From Beroe forskalii (Eukaryota > Ctenophora > Nuda > Beroida > Beroidae): DNA of 64,000 bases. Location of the stretch: the NCBI GenBank assembly GCA_011033025.1, contig WFMF01000621.1:24299-88298 (forward strand). Direction: 5' to 3'. The position numbers and the translations under genes were made by a program. Below are positions 1 through 10,638 of the stretch, in pieces; position 1 is the first letter of the stretch, and each line of letters starts with the position of its first letter. The notes below the pieces were generated by a model, which ran no database searches, was not told where the DNA came from, and worked only from the letters and a program-made list of their open reading frames with translations.

Positions 1-1783
1 TGCACCACAAGGCTATCGAGAAATCTTTGTTATTGTTTATAACATGGTCGATAGGGTGCATAGCTATGTCTGCATATGAGCATGCATTGTGCGGCCCCAT
101 AGCAGTACCATTGTTTTGAACAAATGCAACATTGTTAAAATATGATATATTGTTTTCCAAAGTAATTCTAGTTGCTTCTAAAATACTTGTGGTGCTTGGG
201 AACAATACATCTCTTTTTTCCAACAAGTCATGACAGGCCTTTAGGCCCATTACATTGTCAATACTAGGAAACATAGCAACAACATCCCAACTGACCAAAA
301 TAATATCATTAATTTTTTCTGGCTGAGTAAGATTAAATTTCTGAATCTGATAAAGGAATTCTGAAGAGTCTTTTAAAACATAGGGTAAATCTACAACTAA
401 CTGCTTCAAATAATAGTCTGACCAAGCTGCTAAATTCTCAGTAGGAGAACCACACCCAGAAGTTATTAAACGCCCAGGGTAATTCGCCTGGGGTTTGTGC
501 ACCTTGTAATTACAATAATCATACCCTGGTCGGGATTCTTCTTTCACCATCCAGGTTGCAAGACGTTGACTTATATCACCAGCCTTCAACGAAGTTTCCA
601 CCCATTTTTCAATGGTTTCATTGATTTCTTTGATCTTTTTTGGTATGGGGGAGGTGTCATGAACTTCATTGATAGGGGTGAAAGTGTCTGCATCACCCAA
701 ATGCTCCATAACCTTCTGTTCATAGTTGTCTGGTGTGTCTATTACCCAACCAGTACCCTTATCAAAATATCTGAAAATATTGTCATCCCAACTTTGCAAC
801 TGCTTAAGAGCTTGTCGGTGGTTAGGTGACATGTTGTCAAAGGAATTATTGCAAAGACCAGTGGATTTCAATTCCTTGACTGTTAATTGCAAATAAAGCT
901 CCAAGGCCTGACTTGTACTCTTGGGAGCTTCTTTGCCTGATGGAGGAATGAGGGCAATTTCCGTGTCTTTATGAGCATTTGGAGTACTTGTTGGTGTTAC
1001 TCTACTGAAAAAATGAGCCCATCTGATCTTACTTACCCACTTGTCGATATCATTGTCCCTCTTATCGATCTGAGGATGTGAAGGAGTGGGAGCAAAATCA
1101 GGACCAAAAGTAAGAACTTCTTTTTGGCTTTCAGTGAGAGTTTTTCCAGATAAATTGAGTATCATCCTGTCATTGACTTTCATTGCCTCATTGCCTTTAA
1201 TTATTTTATTTAATGTTTGTTTCCTATTGGATCTAGATTTGGTCTTCTTATTTTTGAATTTACGGTTCTTTTTCTTGCTGCTGTTAACTGAAGATTGTTC
1301 TTGACTACTGCATTGATGATCATCTGATTTAACATAATAATAATTCTGTCTTTGACTGATTAAATTATAAAGCTTTTTATGGTGGTTAAGTCTTTGTTTA
1401 TTAGTTATTGGTACAAAATATACATTAAAGTCTGATAGAACATTATCCACAACTGAATTTTCATAAATATTCCTTAAAACACTAATCTGAGCATACATTG
1501 AATTCCTCCAAGCTTTGCTGTTGTTCTCATAATCTGTAATAATTATATCAAAAGCCCTGGATTTTGTGGCTTGGAAGAGCTTTGAAACTTGTTCTGTGAG
1601 TGATGGGTTATCATAACTCAGTGTAAACTGACACTGGTTATTGATACCCTGAGGGATAACGTTCTCTGCACGGCATTTTAACATGAAATCAGTCTGACAC
1701 TGAAGTCTATAAAGTTTTTTCATGCATCTGAATAGCTTCAGAAAGTCTGCATTTGTGCAAAGTTGCCTGATGTTTTCACTCAT
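1..1783 (-). CDS. Penelope-like element ORF, N-terminal 594 codons, cut by window edge
   Basis: The frame starts at the ATG at 1783 and runs leftward without a stop to base 1. I checked its triplets across the whole stretch. It encodes the same protein as the complete element at 3609-6608: the same N-terminal domain, a basic K/R-rich stretch, then the reverse-transcriptase region with SWDVVAMFPSID and GTAMGPHNACSYADIA. The catalytic DD and the GIY-YIG domain lie beyond the window. The N-terminal 150 residues differ at many positions from the other copy, so this is a separate lineage and not a recent duplicate. The role is self-copying by target-primed reverse transcription, known for the family. 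The identification rests on shared motifs and is firm; activity is not shown. Confidence 0.88.
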   Translation of the reverse strand, partial: MSENIRQLCTNADFLKLFRCMKKLYRLQCQTDFMLKCRAENVIPQGINNQCQFTLSYDNPSLTEQVSKLFQATKSRAFDIIITDYENNSKAWRNSMYAQISVLRNIYENSVVDNVLSDFNVYFVPITNKQRLNHHKKLYNLISQRQNYYYVKSDDHQCSSQEQSSVNSSKKKNRKFKNKKTKSRSNRKQTLNKIIKGNEAMKVNDRMILNLSGKTLTESQKEVLTFGPDFAPTPSHPQIDKRDNDIDKWVSKIRWAHFFSRVTPTSTPNAHKDTEIALIPPSGKEAPKSTSQALELYLQLTVKELKSTGLCNNSFDNMSPNHRQALKQLQSWDDNIFRYFDKGTGWVIDTPDNYEQKVMEHLGDADTFTPINEVHDTSPIPKKIKEINETIEKWVETSLKAGDISQRLATWMVKEESRPGYDYCNYKVHKPQANYPGRLITSGCGSPTENLAAWSDYYLKQLVVDLPYVLKDSSEFLYQIQKFNLTQPEKINDIILVSWDVVAMFPSIDNVMGLKACHDLLEKRDVLFPSTTSILEATRITLENNISYFNNVAFVQNNGTAMGPHNACSYADIAMHPIDHVINNNKDFSIALWC

Positions 1784-2140
1784 GACAGTAACAAAAGTAC
1801 AGGGAACTATGAAACAACAAATTTACAGTTCACAAATAGCAAAAACAGTGGATTCTCCAGAGGAGAATGCTCAAGAGATTTCCAATCTGAACAATTGAGT
1901 TCTTTGATCTGTTAAGGAAATCCTCTAACACTGATTTGTTCTTGAGTCTCTGAATCATATATATTTCAAAATTGAACAGGACTCAAATGAAACTACATTT
2001 AACTGATCGGAATCTTCGATGAATTACATCTTCTAAGGATCATCTAGCTCAAATACACAGACAAATTAGTATAACAGAATACAATATCAAAAGTTTGAAA
2101 AGTCAAGTGGTGACGTACGGTCAGAGCACAGATATCTATT
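1784..2140 (-). repeat. 5' leader of the minus-strand Penelope-like element
   Basis: Read on the minus strand, this matches the leader at about 3255-3608 upstream of the other PLE ORF, with scattered substitutions and indels. Both contain the landmark GTGCTCTGACCGTACGTCA followed by CACTTGACTTTTC. The two leaders face each other, so the pair forms an inverted repeat around 2141-3254. Confidence 0.8.
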
Positions 2141-3127
2141 ATTATAATCGAGAGAGGTAGTTCAAGGTAGGAGCCTCCGCTCTCCCAGAAAATCTGACAA
2201 ACTAGGAGTTGAAAAACCGCGATTTTTTGCAGGGTGGTAGAAAAAAGGTGTCTTCGTATTGCTACATTCTTCTTTTTTGAGTAAAGGCTTTAGATTTTTG
2301 TGGTTAACGCTCAAAAGTTGGAAAAAGGGTCATGAAAAACATGATCGAGTTTTAGATTTGATTCACCAGTTGAGCGCGTTGCTATGGATACATGGGCTAG
2401 CGCGCGCAAAACTGCACGTGCATTTTCACGAAGAATCTGCCATTTCGTTGTTGTATATTTTGGAAGCGTCTCCACTGTTGAAATACATAATTTATACGTT
2501 CCCAATAGAATTTTCGAGTTCGGTAAAAAGTTTTTGACCGAAGACTAACTTATCACCGTCGTAGGAGAAATGGTAAGAGTTGTTCCATTATGAAAATTAG
2601 CGGTAATTCTTTCAAGAAAACAATTCGACGGTTTGCTGCGAGAATTGGACGGAATGAGGAATTCAATTAATTACTGAAGCTAGAAGTGGTTTATGAAAAG
2701 ATAAAAAAGGCAAACAATTTTGATTTTAATGAGCTCGGATTCAAATTTGTTGCCCATCTATTCTCCTAATCTGAACTTAAGATTAAAAAACATTATTTTT
2801 GAGCTCTTCTTATTTAACAGCTGTTTGTTCGAGGTTAATATGCAATCGCAAAATTTGGTCTATATTTTCATTTATTTTCAAAGCCCCTATGTGAATATTT
2901 CGTAATTTCGTTACGTTGCACCCCACCCCAGTAACAAAAATTGCATCAATGACTAACTAGTGTAAGATATCACATTTGACACTTCCAAACTTAAAAAAAA
3001 CGCAATAGTTCATTTTATTCCAATTTCATGTTTCGTTTCAATTGAAACTTTTGTCATTAAAATACTTTTTTAATGTCATTTCAATCTAAGAACAACTAGG
3101 TGAATTATATTATGGTTATTGAAACGG
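2141..3127. other. Spacer between the head-to-head PLE copies; no gene recognised
   Basis: AT-rich sequence. Short overlapping open frames exist on both strands around 2259-2537, but neither shows a recognisable domain, splice context or similarity to other parts of the window. From about 2700 to 3110 the sequence is low complexity and AT-rich. Confidence 0.5.
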
Positions 3128-3418
3128 TTTGTTCAGATGTTTGATGTTTTCAACTTATTGATTGATATTGTGTTCTTTCAGATGGATGTATTTCATTGAT
3201 ATTGTATTTTTTCTTTTAGATGTAATGATTCATTGATATTGTAACAATTTTACCTTATCTGTGCTCTGACCGTACGTCATCACTTGACTTTTCAAATTTG
3301 ATATTGTATTATGTTATACTAATTCGTTGTGTATTCTAGCTTTATGATCCCCAGAAGATGTAATCTATTGAAGTTACAGATCAGTTAATTGATGTTTTAT
3401 TTGAGTCCTGTTGAATTT
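3128..3418 (+). repeat. Upstream pseudo-LTR (direct repeat) of the complete PLE
   Basis: This segment recurs in the same orientation at about 6788-7072, after the ORF. Shared landmarks include TTGTTCAGATGTTTGATG at the left, GTGCTCTGACCGTACGTCA in the middle and GAGTCCTGTTGAA at the right. Flanking direct repeats formed from a partial tandem copy are a known trait of Penelope-like elements. The sequence from 3419 to 3608 is leader not repeated downstream. Confidence 0.8.
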
Positions 3419-3608
3419 TGAAACTATATATGATTCAGAGACTCATTTAACAGAACAGTGTTAGAGGATTTCCCTATTCAGTACAAAGAACCCTGTTGTT
3501 CAGATTGGAAATCTCTTCAGTATTCTCTTCGGAGAATCCACTGTTTTTGATATTTGTCTGTTGTAAATTCATTGTTCCCCTGTCCTTTGTTTCTTTGTTA
3601 CAACTGTT

Positions 3609-6608
3609 ATGAATGAGAACATCAGACAACTCTGCACAAATCCAGACTTTCAAAAGTTGTTCAAATGTATGAAGAAACTCTACAGACTTCAATGTCAGAC
3701 AGATTTCATGTTGAAGTGCCGTGCAGAGAACGTTATCCCTCAGGGTATCAATAACCAATGTCAATTTACACTGAGTTATGATAACCCAACTCTCTCATCA
3801 CAGATAAGTACTCTTATCCAAGCTACTAAGTCTAGAGCATTGGACTATATCATAACAGACTATGAAAAGAACACAAAGGCTTGGAGGGACTCAATGTATA
3901 CTCAGTTAAGTGTGTTAAGGAACAAATATAGCACATCAGAAGTGGATAATGTTCTATTAGATTTCAATACTTATTTTGTCCCGATTACTAATAATATTAG
4001 ACAGACTCACCACAAGAAACTTATGAACCTTATCAATCAGAAAGAAAAATATGTTTATGTAAATACAGACATTAATCAATGCAGTTTTCAAGAAAATTCT
4101 TCAGTTAATGGTACAGGTAATAAGAAAAAGAACCGTAAGTTCAAGAAGAAACAGTCCAAGTCTAGATTGAATAGGAAACAAACACTTAATAAAATTGTTA
4201 AAGGCAATGAAGCAGTGAAAGTAAATGATCGTATGGTACTAAATTTATCAGGAAAAACCCTTACTGATGATCAGAAAGAAGTGTTAACACTCGGTCCTGA
4301 TTTTGCCCCCACTCCCACTCATCCACAGATAGATAAAAGGGATAATGATATCGACAGGTGGGTGAGCAAACTCAGATGGGCCCACTTCTTCAGCAAGGCG
4401 ACTCCTCCTAGTACACCTAATAATCATAAAGAAACAGAAATTGCCCTCATTCCGCCTTCAGGTAAAGAAGCCCCCAAGAGTACAAGTCAGGCTCTTGAAC
4501 TTTACCTGCAACTTACTGTCAAAGAATTGAAAACTTCTGGTCTTTGTAATAATTCTTTTGACAACATGTCACCCAACCATCGGCAAGCTTTGAAACAACT
4601 GCAGAGTTGGGATGATTGTGTGTTTAGGTATTTCGATAAGGGTACTGGTTGGGTAATAGACACTCAAGATAATTACGAACAGAAGGTAATGGAACATCTT
4701 GGAGATGCAGATACTTTCACCCCTATCAATGAAGTCAAAGATACCTCCCCCATTCCTAAGAAGATCAAAGAAATCAATGGTATCATTGAAAAATGGGTGG
4801 AAACTTCATTGGAGGCTGGTGACATCAGTCAGCGTCTGGCATCCTGGATGATAAAAGAAGATTCCCGACCAGGATACGATTATTGTAATTACAAAGTGCA
4901 TAAACCCCAGGCGAATTACCCTGGGCGTTTAATAACTTCTGGGTGTGGGTCTCCTACTGAAAATCTTGCAGCTTGGTCAGACTATTATTTGAAGCAGTTA
5001 GCTGTAGAATTACCATTTGTTCTTAAAGATTCTTCAGAATTCCTTTATCAGATACAGAAGTTCAATCTTACTCAGCACGAGAAGATTGACAATATTATTT
5101 TGGTCAGTTGGGATGTGGTAGCTATGTTCCCTAGCATCGACAATACTATGGGCCTTAAAGCTTGTCATGATTTGTTGGAGAAACGAGATGTATTGTTTCC
5201 TAGCACCACAAGTATTCTGGAAGCTACCAGAATTACTTTAGAAAACAATATATCATACTTTAACAATGTTGCATATGTTCAGAACAACGGTACAGCTATG
5301 GGTCCCCATAATGCATGCTCTTATGCAGACATAGCAATGCACCCTATTGATCAGATCATCAATGGTAATAAGGATTACGAAATAGCCTTGTGGTGTAGGT
5401 TCAAGGATGATATTTTCTGTCCATGGATCATGGGTTTAGAAAAACTCCACGAATTCCATGCCTGGATTAACTCTCTCCATCCTAAAATAAAATTCACTAT
5501 GAACTTTTCAGAAGATCCTTTAAAAGGCATAGAATATCTAGATACAAGAGTGTATATTAAAAACTCCTTTATTCATACAACTCTTTATACTAAACCCTCA
5601 GACACACATGCCTACCTAAATCCAAACTCATGTCATCCCAAACATGTGTGCAGCAACATACCTCAGGGGGTTGCTAAGAGAATCAAAAGAATTTGTTCTG
5701 AAGAATCTGAATATTTTAAACATAAAATTTCTCATATCAATCATTTTGTCAACAGAGGTTATAGCCGTGATTTTATTTCAACAGAATTTGATAAATGTGA
5801 TACTTTAGACAGATATGATCTTATAGGTGACCCGGAAATTAGTTTTAATGTAGAAAGTAAAGAGAGTGGCAGGAGAGTTCCACTAGTTTTGGACTTCCAT
5901 CCAAGTTATGCAGGGGCTTCAAGAGCTGTTAACAAACATAAAGACCTGCTTGACTTGGATGATACTCTCAAAGATGTTATCTCCAAAGATAAAATCTTTG
6001 TGACTTTCAGAAAGGCTAGGACGATTGGTGATTCTCTTGTACACTCTCGATATACTCGTGATAGCTCTAATAGCAATAGTAAAGCTTTAGGTAATATCAA
6101 TTGTGGAAAGTGTAACTTATGTAAATTCTTCTTATCCGAGAATACAGTTAAAATACAGTCTTTAACTACCAAACAAATTCATAATATTAACCAATCTATT
6201 ACTTGTGAAGATGAGCATGTAATTTATGTAATAACTGATCTAGTGTGTAATAAGCAGAATGTAGGCAGTACTGATAGCACTATGAAACTTCGGTTTTCCA
6301 ATCATAAAAGTCATATTAAGAAAAAGGTTAATAGTTGTAGAGTAGCAGTCCATTACAATCAGAATAAGGTCCATAAGTTTAGTATAGATAGTCAGGCCCA
6401 GTATAATGCTACTCTAGCACAAGAATTAAGGGTCACCCTTGTAGATAAGGTTAAGCCTGAGCCATGGGATACGCCTGAAAGCATCACTAATAAGTTAAGT
6501 AAGAAAGAGGCTTATTGGCAACACCAACTTAAAACTTTTGAGTCAGATGGAGGGCTGAACATTCGTAATGAGCGCATAATAGCCAATAAGCGAGCACAAA
6601 GTAATTAA
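3609..6608 (+). CDS. Penelope-like element polyprotein: reverse transcriptase plus GIY-YIG endonuclease
   Basis: Complete 999-residue ORF. The order is an N-terminal domain (about 1-160), a lysine/arginine-rich stretch (about 170-200), a conserved linker (about 210-420) and the reverse transcriptase (about 430-720). RT landmarks are SWDVVAMFPSID with D502, GTAMGPHNACSYADIA, and RFKDDI with D600-D601. Then come LYTKPSDTHAYLNP and NIPQGVAKRIKRICS, typical of PLEs. A C-x2-C-x2-C cluster (C832, C835, C838) lies before the nuclease, whose motifs are IYVI (872-875), VGST (885-888), R895 and H899. Penelope-like elements couple a telomerase-related RT with this nuclease to prime reverse transcription at a nick; the protein would act in the nucleus. 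No frameshift is seen, so the copy is coding-competent. Direct repeats flank it. Confidence 0.95.
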   Translation: MNENIRQLCTNPDFQKLFKCMKKLYRLQCQTDFMLKCRAENVIPQGINNQCQFTLSYDNPTLSSQISTLIQATKSRALDYIITDYEKNTKAWRDSMYTQLSVLRNKYSTSEVDNVLLDFNTYFVPITNNIRQTHHKKLMNLINQKEKYVYVNTDINQCSFQENSSVNGTGNKKKNRKFKKKQSKSRLNRKQTLNKIVKGNEAVKVNDRMVLNLSGKTLTDDQKEVLTLGPDFAPTPTHPQIDKRDNDIDRWVSKLRWAHFFSKATPPSTPNNHKETEIALIPPSGKEAPKSTSQALELYLQLTVKELKTSGLCNNSFDNMSPNHRQALKQLQSWDDCVFRYFDKGTGWVIDTQDNYEQKVMEHLGDADTFTPINEVKDTSPIPKKIKEINGIIEKWVETSLEAGDISQRLASWMIKEDSRPGYDYCNYKVHKPQANYPGRLITSGCGSPTENLAAWSDYYLKQLAVELPFVLKDSSEFLYQIQKFNLTQHEKIDNIILVSWDVVAMFPSIDNTMGLKACHDLLEKRDVLFPSTTSILEATRITLENNISYFNNVAYVQNNGTAMGPHNACSYADIAMHPIDQIINGNKDYEIALWCRFKDDIFCPWIMGLEKLHEFHAWINSLHPKIKFTMNFSEDPLKGIEYLDTRVYIKNSFIHTTLYTKPSDTHAYLNPNSCHPKHVCSNIPQGVAKRIKRICSEESEYFKHKISHINHFVNRGYSRDFISTEFDKCDTLDRYDLIGDPEISFNVESKESGRRVPLVLDFHPSYAGASRAVNKHKDLLDLDDTLKDVISKDKIFVTFRKARTIGDSLVHSRYTRDSSNSNSKALGNINCGKCNLCKFFLSENTVKIQSLTTKQIHNINQSITCEDEHVIYVITDLVCNKQNVGSTDSTMKLRFSNHKSHIKKKVNSCRVAVHYNQNKVHKFSIDSQAQYNATLAQELRVTLVDKVKPEPWDTPESITNKLSKKEAYWQHQLKTFESDGGLNIRNERIIANKRAQSN

Positions 6609-7072
6609 TCCCATGACTTTAGATAGGCACTAGAGCAATCCCAAATCCCTTCTATCAGTTACTTCTACATTTTGATTATTAGTAGTACATACTGGTCAGC
6701 TTAGTTATATATTTTGCATTGCATCACTCATTTTACCCGTTTTATTTTATTCAGATTTTATTAATTTATTACTTTTATATTTGCAGTTGTTCAGATGTTT
6801 GATGTTTTCAACTTATTGATTGATATTGTGTTGATTCATTGATGGATGTATTTCATTGATATTGTATTTTTCTTTTAGATGTAATGATTCATTGATATTG
6901 TAACAATTTTACCTAATCTGTGCTCTGACCGTACGTCATCTTGACTTTTCAAATTTGATATTGTATTATGTTATACTAATTCGTTGTGTATTCTAGCTTT
7001 ATGATCCCCAGAAGATGTAATCTATTGAAGTTACAGATCAGTTAATTGATGTTTTATTTGAGTCCTGTTGAA
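6609..7072 (+). repeat. 3' untranslated region and downstream pseudo-LTR of the complete PLE
   Basis: From about 6788 this repeats the upstream segment 3128-3418. It stops abruptly at 7072, after GAGTCCTGTTGAA, where FB1 sequence begins. The upstream copy continues past that point with a TATATAT stretch, so the downstream copy is truncated or spliced into FB1. Confidence 0.78.
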
Positions 7073-8820
7073 CCAGCAGTACCAGCACGAAGTGCTGAAA
7101 GTCGTAGCGGAACCAATTTTCATGTTTTGAAAATGAGTTTGCCAGCGCCCACTATATAAAAAATACAGTGATTTGCGAAAACGCGATTTTCGATTCGCGT
7201 TTTAGACATGTTAACGAGCTCTGTTGGACATGAAAATTTGCACAGTTGTAGTCCATTGTATAAAGAACAATCCCTGAAAATTTCATGAAAATCGGTCGCA
7301 CCGTTTTTTCACAATAAATTATCAAAAAAATCCTGTTTTGCCAAAAATTAGTGTTATGGACGGTACGACGACGACGACGACTCCTCCTCCCACCACAAAA
7401 CGGGAAAACACTTCACGGGAGAACCATAAAAGATAGAACCGTAATCTAAACGGTATTTGAAACTCTAGAATGAGGTGCGTGCACTAGGGCATGTTAAAAA
7501 TATTTTCGCCGAATCCTTAATTGGATAATTGACCAATTAAAGTAATTATCGCTTATAACTCGGAAAGTAAAAATGATAGCGGCTTAATTCCAACGGTATC
7601 ATTAACTAGAGCCACTATAACGTTATATGTGTTTAATTTGCGTACCGGTTTTCAACCGCCTAATGAGATAATTGGCCAATTAACGTAATTATCGCGTATA
7701 ACTCTGAAAGTAGAAATGATAGCGACTTAATTCCAACGGTATCATTAACTAGAGCCAAAATAACGTTATAGGCTTTTAATTTGAGTACCGGTTTTCAAAC
7801 TGGCTAATGAGATAATAATTAAAGTAATTATCGCTTATAGCTCAGAAAGTAGAAATGATAGCGACTTTTATTCCAACGATATCATTAACTTGAGCCGAAA
7901 TAACGCTTTTATACGTCTAACTTGAGTACCGGCTCAACCGCCTAATGAGATAATTGACCAATTAAAGTAATTATCGCAGGCAACTCGAAAACAAAAGATG
8001 ATAACGACTTAATTCTAACGGCATCATTAACTAGAGCCAAAATTACGTTTTATACGGTTAACTTGAGTACCTGTTCTCAACCGCCTAATGAGATAATTGA
8101 CCAATTAAAGTAATTATCGTGTATAACTCGAAAACAAAAGATGATAACGAAGTTTAATTCTAACGGCATCATTAACTAGAGCCAAAATTACGGATTATAC
8201 GTTAATTTGAGTACAGGTTGTCAACCGCGTAATTGAATAATTGGCCAATTAAAGTCATTATCCGTATAGCTCAAAATTAAAAATGATAATGACTTAATTT
8301 AACGGTATTATTTTACTTGAGCCGAAATTAGTTTTGTACAGTAAATTTGAGACCGGTTGTAAATCGCTTTTAATGAAATAATTGACTAATTAAAGCAATT
8401 ATCTCAACTTTATGGATGTAGTGTTTTTTTTGCCAAAAAAGAGTGATATGGATAGCCAAACAATTGAAAAATTATGGCTTGCAGCCACTCCAGTACCTAA
8501 AATAATACGATAAAAATTATTGATATGAATTTTAATCGCAGCCCGGTCGTGGCGGTGCACGGTGGTAGTAGACCACACTGCAATTTCAATGTAGTAATGG
8601 AATAACAGCTCTTTAATTCATTGTGTGTACTTTGACTTGTCAAGATCGAGTTGGTACTATGATAAATGTCTGTATTGGTCAAATCGAATAGCTTTGCAAA
8701 CATCAACAAAATGCACCGCCACGACCACGTGATTAAAATTCATATCAATACTTTTATCGTATTATTTTAGGTACTGGAGGGTTGGTAACTAGCAAACAAT
8801 TTTCAATTGTTTTTGGCTAT

Positions 8821-8920
<100 letters not shown>

Positions 8921-10424
8921 ATAGCCAAAACAATTGAAAATTGTTTGCCTCGCAGCCACCCAGTACCTAAAAATAATACGATAAAAATTATTGATATGAA
9001 TTTTAATCGCAGCCCAGTCGTGGCGGTGCATTTTGTTAATGTTTGCAAAGCTATTCGATTTGACCAATACGTTTATCACATTTCTGTGTTTAGGTACAGC
9101 TCGATCTTGACAAAGTCAAAGAGGGATTTACACAATGAATTAAAGAGCTGTTATTCCATTACTACATTGAAATTGCAGTTGTCTACTACCACCGTGCACC
9201 GCCACGACCGGGCTGCGATTAAAATTCATATCAATAATTTTTATCGTATTATTTTAGGTACTGAGTGGTTGCGAAACCCAAACAATTTTCAATTGTTTTG
9301 GCTATCCATATCACTCTTTTGGCAAAAAACTTACTACATCCAGTACAAGTTGAGATAATTGCTTTTATCAGTCAATTATTTCATTAAAACTGTTTACAAC
9401 CGGTACTCAAATTTAATGTACAAAACGTAATTTCGACTCTAGTAAATAATACCGTTAGAATTAAGTCGGTATCATTTTAATTTTTGAGCTATACGAGAGA
9501 TAATAACTTTAATTGGCCAATTATTCAATTACGCGGTTGACAACCTGTACTCAAATTAACGTATAATCCGTAATTTTGGCTCTAGTTAATGATGCCGTTG
9601 GAATTAAGTCTCTGTCATCTACAATTTTTGAGTTATACACGATAATTACTTTAATTGGTCAATTATCTCATTAAGCGGTTGAGAACAGGTACTCAAGTTA
9701 ACCGTATAAAACGTAATTTCGGCTCTAGTTAATGATGCCGTTAGAATTAAGTCGTTATCATCTTTTGTTTTCGAGTTATACACGATAATTACTTTAATTG
9801 GTCAATTATCTCATTAGGCGGTTGAAAACCGATACGCAAATTAAACACATATAACGTTATTGTGGCTCTAGTTAATGATACCGTTGGAATTAAGCCGCTA
9901 TCATTTTTACTTTCTGAGTTATAAGCGATAATTACTTTAATTGGTCAATTATCCAATTAAGGATTTGGCGAAAATATTTTAACATGCCCTAGTGCGCACC
10001 TCATTCTAGCGTTTCAAAATGCCGTTTAGATTACGGTTCTATCTTTTATGGTTCTCCCGTGAAGTGTTTTCCCGTTTTGTGGTGGGAGGAGGAGTCGTCG
10101 TCGTCGTCGTACCGTCCATAACACTAATTTTTGGCAAAACAGGATTTTTTTGACAATTTATTGTGAAAAAACGGTGCGACCGATTTTCATGAAATTTTCA
10201 GGGATTGTTCTTTATACAATGGACTACAACTGTGCAAATTTTCATGTCCAACAGAGCTCGTTAACATGTCTAAAACGCGACTCGAAAATCGCGTTTTCGC
10301 AAATCACTGGTTTTTTATATAGTGGGCGCTGGCAAACTCATTTTCAAAACATGAAAATTGGTTCCGTTGGCTTGACTTTCAGCACTTCGTGCTGGTACTG
10401 CTGGCTCTTTTACTGTGTCTGGCC

Positions 10425-10600
10425 GGCAGTCCCGGCCCTTTCGGGCCGGGACTGCTACCATCGGCCCTTCAAGGCCGATAGCATCCCGCCCTTTGGGCGG
10501 GGTTGCTGATCGTTCGGAGATGCCTCGGCCTTCGGGCCGAGGCATCTACCCTTCGGCAGATGCCCTCGTCCAGAGACCCATAACGTGGCCGCGAGCGCTT
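10425..10600. repeat. Hairpin cluster in FB1 copy A, right arm
   Basis: Series of adjacent GC-rich inverted repeats with the core GGCCCTTCGGGCC and variants. It is the inverted counterpart of 12945-13125, with some stems shortened and one loop changed to TTCAA. Confidence 0.85.
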
Positions 10601-10612
10601 GCCAGCGCCCTG

Positions 10613-10638
10613 ATATATATATATATATATATATATAT
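10613..10638. repeat. TA tract joining FB1 copies A and B
   Basis: Short TA repeat bounded by CCCTGA on the left and TCAGGG on the right, so two FB1 termini meet head to head here. Confidence 0.9.

Noticed and set aside
2259..2537. Overlapping frames on both strands between the PLE copies
   Set aside because: Neither frame has a recognisable domain, and both strands being open is expected by chance at this length.
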